Positions 5,459 through 10,078 of a stretch of DNA of 10,078 bases are shown one piece after another; position 1 is the stretch's first letter; the number at the start of each line of letters is the position of its first letter. The notes beneath the pieces were generated by a model. That model saw nothing but the letters and a program-made list of their open reading frames with translations. It was not told where the DNA came from and searched no databases. Both the position numbers and the translations under genes were made by a program. The DNA comes from Oscillospiraceae bacterium (GTDB taxonomy: Bacteria > Bacillota_A > Clostridia > Oscillospirales > Oscillospiraceae), in contig JAFUPG010000057.1 of the NCBI GenBank assembly GCA_017481325.1, forward strand, positions 1 to 10,078, read 5' to 3'.

Positions 5459-6625
5459 ATGATCGAAAACCTGAACAAGCAGAGCTTTGCGCCCTTTGGC
5501 AAGGTGCTGCGGGACTCTTTGCCCAACCGGGGCTTCCCCAAGGGCGACGACTACGTGGAGCGTGTCCACTATTTTTCCGCCGGGGAGCTTTATTACTACC
5601 GCTGCGCCGAGCCCATCTACCTGGACTTCGAGCTGGGCATGACGGTGCTGGTCATCCGCCAGAAAAACAAGCGCTTCTGCTTCTATCTGGACAAGCCCCT
5701 GATCCTCCAACCGGGCATGGTGTTTGCCATCGTGCCCTATCAGCAGGAGTGCTCTGTGCGCCTGAGCATTCCCGTGGGGGTCTCGCTGGAGCGCCTGGAA
5801 CGGGTGGATAGCGTGGACGGCCTGAAAATCACCGACCGTTTGCACCTGGGCGAGCTCTATACCCTCTTTTACCGGGAGGTGGAGAGCGGTTTCTTCTTCA
5901 AGGGCGAGGATCACTCCATGTACGAGCTGACCTACGTGGATCGGGGACACCTGCACTGCGTGGTGGACGGCAACGGCTTCGAGCTGAAACAGGGACAGCT
6001 GATGCTCTTCATGCCCAACCAGTGGCACATGCAGTACACCGACCTGGAGGACACCGCCCGTTTCCTCACCATCACCTTTGACCTCAGCAGCGAGCTGCCC
6101 CTGAATTTTTCGGGCAGGGTGTTCGACCTGTCCTCCACGGAGAGCCCTCTGCTGTCCCGGATCTTACGGGAGGTGGAGCTGGACGACCCCTACAGCAACG
6201 ACTTCATCCGCTGCGACCTGAAGCTGCTGCTTTTGTCGCTGTTACGTGATCTCGGTGGCAGAAAAAAGCGCCTGAAAACCCCTCTGGCGCTGCATAATGA
6301 GAATATCATCGTCAGCCGAGCCCTGCAGTACATAGCGGAGCATGTCTATGACAAGCTCTCAGTGGAGATCGTCTCCCGGGAGACCGGTGTCAGCGCCTCC
6401 CACATGACCGCCCTCTTCCACCGCCAGATGAACATCTCCCCCGGCGAGTACATCCGCCGTGTGAAGTTAGAGGAGAGCAAGGGGCTGATCCGGGAGGGCA
6501 GAATGAATTTCTCCCAGATCGCCACGGCCCTGAATTACTCCAACATCCACCATTTTTCCCGGCAATTTAAAGAAAATTTCGGCATTCCCCCCTCCGAATA
6601 CGCCAAATCCATCAAAACAGAATAA
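5459..6625 (+). CDS. AraC-family transcriptional regulator with cupin-like sensor region
   Basis: A 388-residue DNA-binding regulator. The C-terminal 100 residues (about 285-385) carry the two helix-turn-helix motifs of the AraC/XylS family, with the typical second-motif sequence IATALNYSNIHHFSRQFK and the ending FGIPPSEY. Residues about 145-200 resemble an AraC-type cupin sensor (GHLHCVVDGNGFELKQGQL, then MPNQWHMQY). The first 130 residues look like an additional cupin-like domain; the opening SFAPFGKVL recalls ureidoglycolate-lyase-type cupins, a weak resemblance only. The protein is longer than the usual 270-300 residues of single-cupin AraC regulators. It has its own ribosome site and terminator. 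Its targets are unknown; the lipoprotein operon downstream is a reasonable guess by position only. Confidence 0.9.
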   Translation: MIENLNKQSFAPFGKVLRDSLPNRGFPKGDDYVERVHYFSAGELYYYRCAEPIYLDFELGMTVLVIRQKNKRFCFYLDKPLILQPGMVFAIVPYQQECSVRLSIPVGVSLERLERVDSVDGLKITDRLHLGELYTLFYREVESGFFFKGEDHSMYELTYVDRGHLHCVVDGNGFELKQGQLMLFMPNQWHMQYTDLEDTARFLTITFDLSSELPLNFSGRVFDLSSTESPLLSRILREVELDDPYSNDFIRCDLKLLLLSLLRDLGGRKKRLKTPLALHNENIIVSRALQYIAEHVYDKLSVEIVSRETGVSASHMTALFHRQMNISPGEYIRRVKLEESKGLIREGRMNFSQIATALNYSNIHHFSRQFKENFGIPPSEYAKSIKTE

Positions 6626-6631
6626 TCACCG

Positions 6632-6664
6632 GAACGGTCTGAACCAGACCGTTCTCTGTTTCTA
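6632..6664 (+). terminator. Intrinsic terminator of the AraC-type gene
   Basis: GAACGGTCTG (6632-6641) and CAGACCGTTC (6645-6654) form a perfect 10-bp stem with loop AAC, followed by TCTGTTTCT. It starts 6 bp after the stop codon. Confidence 0.8.
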
Positions 6665-6842
6665 TACCGGAAAATCCTCCTTCCGTCCTCAATGTCCACC
6701 AAAAACAGGGAAATGACTGCGCCGGATTTTCTGCATATGATTTCAGCTTTTTGGAAACTTTTTCCCTCCGGCTTCGTCTAAGGGGTAGATGGACGGTTCT
6801 TTTTCCGTGAAATTCTGTCCGTTTTTGCATATCTGAGCGTTA

Positions 6843-6868
6843 TTTGATTGCTTTTGATCGAATTTGAT
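6843..6868 (+). promoter_or_regulatory. Three TTTGAT direct repeats at 10-bp spacing
   Basis: TTTGAT occurs at 6843-6848, 6853-6858 and 6863-6868, one helical turn apart, just before the ribosome site GAGAGG (6874-6879) of the substrate-binding lipoprotein gene. Helically phased direct repeats are typical of OmpR/PhoB-type response regulator sites, but the sequence is not a known Pho box and no promoter is clearly placed. The rest of the 6665-6888 gap shows nothing else recognisable. Confidence 0.3.
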
Positions 6869-6888
6869 AGAAAGAGAGGCTGATTTCT

Positions 6889-7857
6889 ATGCGAAAGTTT
6901 TTGACCTTCCTGGCTTGTCTGTTGGCTCTTTGTATTTTGGGTGGCTGTACCCTCACGGAAGCGCCTCCCGACACTACCGCAGCGCCCGACAGCAGCGAAA
7001 GCCAGCTGCTGACCACCGCACCTACAGATTCTGACGAGGATCTTTTCACCTTCACCCGTGAGAATTTCCCGGTGATGGACGGCTCCACCTCTCTGGTTCC
7101 CCTGGGCGAGGCGGTGGCCTCGGTGCTGCTGGGGGAGAGCCGTGAAGAAGTGGCGGATCTGGTGAATTTTAACCGCACCACCCAGTCCTACCGCAACCTG
7201 ATGTTCGGCTCCGCAGAGCTGCTCATCGCCGGTGAGCCCAACAGCGTGGTCTTTGAGGAGATGGAGGAGGAGGGCTTCGAGATCGAGATGAGCCCCATTG
7301 CCACCGATGCCCTGATTTTCGTGGTCAACGAGAGCAACCCCGTGGACAGCCTGACCACGGAGCAGATCCGTGGCATTTACGCCGGCGAGATCACCAACTG
7401 GAAGGAAGTGGGGGGCAACGATGCGCCTATTCTGCCCTTTCAGCGCAATGCCGATGCAGGCAGCCAGTCTTTGATGAAGAAGCTGGTCATGGGGGATACC
7501 CCCTTTATGGAAGCACCCACGGATTACGTGGTGGGCAGCATGATGGGCCTTATGGAGGCGGTGAGGAACTATGACAACTCCGCCAATGCCATCGGCTACT
7601 CCGTCTATTACTATGCCAACGATATGCGCATGGCCGAGGGTCTGAAGATCCTGAAGGTCAACGACGTGGAGCCCAACGGGGAGACCATCCGCTCCGGGGC
7701 CTATGCCCACACCAATGCCTACTACTGCGCCATCTCCGCCGACACCCCGGAGGACAGCCCCATCCGCATCCTCTACAACTGGCTGCTGAGCCCCGAGGGG
7801 CAGTATCTGGTGGAACGGGAGGGCTATGTAGCGGTGCTGCCCCCTGCGGAGGAATAA
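6889..7857 (+). CDS. PstS-like substrate-binding lipoprotein
   Basis: A 322-residue predicted extracytoplasmic binding protein anchored by lipid. The signal peptide ends in lipobox LGGC (Cys20), followed by a Thr/Pro/Asp/Ser-rich linker (about 21-50). The mature part has features of phosphate-type periplasmic binding proteins: DGSTSLVPLGEA (64-75), the segment TEQIRGIYAGEITNWKEVGG (157-176), FQRNADAGSQSLM (184-196) and a C-terminal LLSPEGQYLVEREGY (299-313). The ligand may be phosphate or another anion; this cannot be decided here. The start ATG follows GAGAGG by 9 bases. No permease or ATPase gene follows. Instead it is coupled to a WG-like lipoprotein gene 3 bp downstream, so it may serve binding or sensing rather than transport. 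Confidence 0.88.
   Translation: MRKFLTFLACLLALCILGGCTLTEAPPDTTAAPDSSESQLLTTAPTDSDEDLFTFTRENFPVMDGSTSLVPLGEAVASVLLGESREEVADLVNFNRTTQSYRNLMFGSAELLIAGEPNSVVFEEMEEEGFEIEMSPIATDALIFVVNESNPVDSLTTEQIRGIYAGEITNWKEVGGNDAPILPFQRNADAGSQSLMKKLVMGDTPFMEAPTDYVVGSMMGLMEAVRNYDNSANAIGYSVYYYANDMRMAEGLKILKVNDVEPNGETIRSGAYAHTNAYYCAISADTPEDSPIRILYNWLLSPEGQYLVEREGYVAVLPPAEE
7848..7853 (+). promoter_or_regulatory. Shine-Dalgarno site embedded in the end of the upstream gene
   Basis: GGAGGA overlaps the last codons of the substrate-binding gene and lies 7 bases before the next ATG. With only 3 bp between stop and start, the two genes are probably translationally coupled. Confidence 0.85.
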
Positions 7858-7860
7858 ACC

Positions 7861-9459
7861 ATGAAAAAGCTGCTGATTATCCTGCTCTGCCTGGCTCTGG
7901 TGGGCTGCACCGTGGCAGAGCCTGAGCCCACAGCGCCGCCCAGCCAAAAGCCCACGGAGTCCACCGTCCCCACAGAGCCCATCGCACCGCCCCCCAAGGA
8001 TCAGACGGTCAAGACCGACTACAGCCAATACACCCCCAGACAGACGCTGCAGCCCCTGTACCTTCCCATGGAGACAGCTTGCGAGGATCTGCTGCCCTCG
8101 GAGGACTACGGCGCCATCTATCCCTATGTGGGGACGACCCTGGCCTCGGCCTACGGCGGCAGCCACTATGTCTACGGCATCATGGACGAGAAGGGACAGC
8201 TCCTGACAGCGCCGGTTTACCGTAATGTTCAGCGGCTGGAGTACTGGGACTATTACCTGGGGGAGGAGCGGGTGATTCTGCCCTTCTGGACGCTGACGAA
8301 GACTGAGGTTCTGGATCAGGGCGAATATCCGGTCTACCACAACCGCTATGCCCTGGCCTCTCTGGACGGCAGCTGGGTCACGGAATGCTGCTATACCGGC
8401 ATCTCCGTTTCCGACGACCGCATATTGGCCATGGAGTGGGATGGGGAGAGCGACTCCTTCCGCTTTGATTTATTCGACACCGAGGGCAGGCTGCTTCTGA
8501 CCTCGGAGGAGCTGGAGATCCTTTCTCGGATCCCCAATTCCATCAGCTATGCCGGCTATTCTGACGGCATGATCCGTCTGGATTGCTACAACTACACCAA
8601 CATCGACGGCAACGTCTGGTACACCACCGGCGACGGCAGCACCTGGTACATCGACCCGGAAGGCAGCGTTCTTCTGGGCCCCTACGCCTCCGGTGACTAT
8701 TTTAGCGACGGCCTTGCCATGGTCAGCGACGACTATGACAGCTATTATTACATCGACAAGACGGGAAATCCGCAGTTTGACCGGAGCTTTAACGGCGGCG
8801 AGTCCTTCAAAAATGGGGTGGCACTGGTGAACACCGGCAGCCGCTATCAGGTGATCGACACGGAGGGCAAGGTGATCCTGGACACCATGGGCTACAGCTC
8901 CATCTATCGGGATCGGGAGTATTTCGTGGTCACCACGGACTATATCAATACGTACTACGACCTTCAGGGACAGGTAGTCTTCGAAGACATCCCCTTCAAC
9001 TGGAGCTATCTGGGGCACGGCCTCTTCTCCGATTGGGCCGAGGAGATCATCCACGGTGAGACCCAGCGGCGCTTTACCGTCAGCCGTGAGCCCGAAGCCT
9101 ACCACTATGCCCAGAGCCTGTGGGAGCAGGGCATTGAGGCGCTGCTGGTCTCCGATTACACCGGCAGCGTGACCAAAAGCTACCTGCTGGACGAAAATGC
9201 GGAGCTGATCATGGAATTTGAAGGGGGAGCCTTCGTCCTGGAGGATGGACAGAGGAGCCTTCTGATCATCAACGACGGCGGCAGTTTCAAAATTTACAAT
9301 GGGGAGCTGGAATATCTCTTCTCCTGTCCCGGAGATACCGAACCGTCCGTGGTCTGCGGCGACCGGCTGATCTGCTTCTCGGAGCAGTACAGCCTCTGCT
9401 ATAACCTGGAGGGCGAGCTGATTTTCTGCTATCCTCTGCCCGGCTTCGGCGGAGATTGA
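7861..9459 (+). CDS. Lipoprotein with WG-repeat-like beta domain
   Basis: A 532-residue predicted surface lipoprotein. The signal segment ends in LVGC (Cys16) and is followed by a Pro/Thr/Glu-rich linker (about 18-50). The body contains WG (KWG)-type repeat units in which a line such as YGIMDEKGQLL (105-115), WYIDPEGSVLLGPY (262-275), YYIDKTGNPQF (297-307) or YQVIDTEGKVI (329-339) alternates with FSDGLAMV (281-288) or FKNGVALV (316-323). WG repeats usually form beta structures for protein binding; the role here is not known. The end reads FCYPLPGFGGD. It forms an operon with the substrate-binding gene, ending in a strong terminator. A 45-bp duplication carries an extra copy of its last codons beyond the stop. 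Confidence 0.82.
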   Translation: MKKLLIILLCLALVGCTVAEPEPTAPPSQKPTESTVPTEPIAPPPKDQTVKTDYSQYTPRQTLQPLYLPMETACEDLLPSEDYGAIYPYVGTTLASAYGGSHYVYGIMDEKGQLLTAPVYRNVQRLEYWDYYLGEERVILPFWTLTKTEVLDQGEYPVYHNRYALASLDGSWVTECCYTGISVSDDRILAMEWDGESDSFRFDLFDTEGRLLLTSEELEILSRIPNSISYAGYSDGMIRLDCYNYTNIDGNVWYTTGDGSTWYIDPEGSVLLGPYASGDYFSDGLAMVSDDYDSYYYIDKTGNPQFDRSFNGGESFKNGVALVNTGSRYQVIDTEGKVILDTMGYSSIYRDREYFVVTTDYINTYYDLQGQVVFEDIPFNWSYLGHGLFSDWAEEIIHGETQRRFTVSREPEAYHYAQSLWEQGIEALLVSDYTGSVTKSYLLDENAELIMEFEGGAFVLEDGQRSLLIINDGGSFKIYNGELEYLFSCPGDTEPSVVCGDRLICFSEQYSLCYNLEGELIFCYPLPGFGGD

Positions 9460-9518
9460 GGGAGCATTTTCTGCTATCTCCTGCCCGATCCCGGTGGAGA
9501 TTGAGGGAGCATTTTCTG
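9421..9518 (+). repeat. 45-bp tandem duplication across the stop codon
   Basis: Unit one (9421-9465) covers the last 12 codons, the TGA and GGGAGC. Unit two (9466-9510) repeats it with differences in the middle, including its own in-frame TGA. A third partial copy starts at 9511 (ATTTTCTG). The period is 15 codons, so frame is kept. Confidence 0.85.
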
Positions 9519-9628
9519 CAAACTGCCACCGGATGGCAGAGGAAAGCGGCGGTTTTCCTGCCTCCCGATTTTCCCGTTCTAAAGCACGATTGAGCGCAAT
9601 ATGAGCGATTTCGAACGAATATGACGCA

Positions 9629-9668
9629 AAAGAACGCACCCGATTTCTCGGGTGCGTTCTTTCTGCCT
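9629..9668 (+). terminator. Strong terminator of the lipoprotein operon
   Basis: AAAGAACGCACCCGA (9629-9643) and TCGGGTGCGTTCTTT (9648-9662) make a perfect 15-bp stem with loop TTTC, followed by CTGCCTCTT. Three T residues close the stem. The gap 9519-9628 before it shows nothing recognisable. Confidence 0.85.
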
Positions 9669-9692
9669 CTTGTGCCGGGAAAGGGGGAGGAA

Positions 9693-9732
9693 AGTGACAA
9701 TTGAAAGTTGACAATTGACAAATGAAAGTTGA
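9693..9732. repeat. AT-rich TGACAATTGAAAGTTG-type repeat
   Basis: TGACAATTG appears twice and GAAAGTTGA is shared with the tract at 3568-3633. It lies between the operon terminator and the last palindromic element. Confidence 0.7.
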
Positions 9733-9798
9733 GGCTTTGTGCGTGGAATTAAAACAGATGGGTAGCCGAGTCTGTACCGTGCTACGATGTACGAAAGT

Positions 9799-10078
9799 CA
9801 AACGGGAATTTGCCGGTCTGCTTAGGAACTAATAACTAAGAGCTAAGGACTAATAGCGAAGGTGTGCCTTCGGCACGGATTTTAAATATTTCGTCCGTCA
9901 AACAGAAATTTGTCGAACAGTTTGCAGCAGCCAAAGCCTCCCGTATTAGGAGGATTTTTTGGCTATGAGCAAGGTTTCATATTACGCAATGTCATTGCGA
10001 GGCTCCCCACGGGAGCCGTGGCAATCTCATGGGAGGAAGCGACGACTTGAAAAGACGCTCGATATAGGGACGAACCGC
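9799..10078 (+). repeat. Left half of modular palindromic repeat element (copy 3)
   Basis: Positions 9799-10028 match 4814-5041 block by block: motif CAAACGGGAATTTGCCG (9799-9815), AACTAAG-type repeats (about 9827-9855), hairpin GTGCC-TTC-GGCAC, a second motif (9899-9915), TATTAGGAGGATTTTTTGGC and the ATTGCGAGG...TGGCAATCT arm (9990-10028). The two 17-bp motifs are 100 bp apart in both copies. The element is cut by the end of the window within its loop. Confidence 0.85.
10044..10078 (+). repeat. 35-bp direct repeat of the window's first 35 bases
   Basis: The last 35 bases are identical to positions 1-35. Base 10043 is C and there is no base before position 1 to compare, so the repeat is exact over all the sequence available. 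Joining the ends here would unite the left-half and right-half repeat elements into one complete copy with a loop of about 104 bp. Confidence 0.95.

Noticed and set aside
6778..8340. 520-codon open frame on the minus strand
   Set aside because: It lies antisense to two convincing lipoprotein genes, has a composition typical of reversed G/C-biased codons, and shows no ribosome site or recognisable domain.
9760..9795. tRNA-like or hairpin structure
   Set aside because: Only a weak GTAGC/GCTAC pairing is visible, without a cloverleaf.
8470..9801. 443-codon open frame on the minus strand
   Set aside because: It runs antisense through the WG-like gene, the terminator and an intergenic repeat. 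Its repeated part only reflects the 45-bp duplication.
1..10078. Circular plasmid or phage genome
   Set aside because: The terminal overlap allows a circle, but no replication, partition, mobilisation or structural gene is present and the gene content is chromosomal in type.

Overview
The window looks like chromosomal DNA of a GC-rich Firmicute, most likely a gut Oscillospirales/Ruminococcaceae-type Clostridium. This is inferred from AGGAGG-type ribosome sites, the strong G/C preference at third codon positions, three lipoproteins with Pro/Thr-rich linkers or zinc-ribbon repeats, a CBS/DRTGG-type family II pyrophosphatase, and intergenic regions full of short palindromic and AT-rich repeats. 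There are six intact protein genes. I see no rRNA, tRNA, CRISPR, phage, plasmid or transposase gene.

Layout. Positions 1-350 are the right half of a modular palindromic repeat. Positions 351-632 hold small hairpins but no gene. Positions 633-953 are a 17-unit, 19-bp tandem array that abuts the terminator of a minus-strand lipoprotein gene (1007-1762) with four 26-residue Cys/His repeats. A coding-like C-terminal gene remnant (1780-1857) lies just upstream of that gene. A minus-strand inorganic pyrophosphatase gene (1927-3543) and a plus-strand nucleotidyltransferase gene (3763-4671) diverge from a compact region with two good sigma-A-type promoters and a palindrome between them. Behind the nucleotidyltransferase come a hairpin over its stop codon, a tandem array of small hairpins with different but paired stems, and a complete copy (4814-5350) of the palindromic repeat. 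Next is an AraC-family regulator with a double-cupin-like N-terminal part (5459-6625) and its own terminator. A two-gene operon follows: a PstS-like substrate-binding lipoprotein (6889-7857) and a WG-repeat-like lipoprotein (7861-9459), three bases apart. The operon ends in a 45-bp tandem duplication that copies the protein tail past the stop codon, then a 15-bp-stem terminator. The window closes with the left half of the palindromic repeat.

How the genes may work together. The nucleotidyltransferase should release pyrophosphate when it activates a sugar phosphate, and the divergent pyrophosphatase removes it, so sharing a control region makes sense; this is inference. The PstS-like/WG-like pair has no transporter permease or ATPase here and looks like a surface binding or sensing pair rather than a complete uptake system.

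The most unusual content is non-coding. The roughly 540-bp palindromic element is built from a 17-bp motif in mirror arrangement. The hairpin array keeps base pairing while its stem sequence changes. The 19-bp array seems to have grown from a terminator arm. The first 35 bases of the window equal the last 35, so the two half elements would join into one full copy. That suggests an assembly-graph overlap, a tandem duplication or, less likely, a circle.
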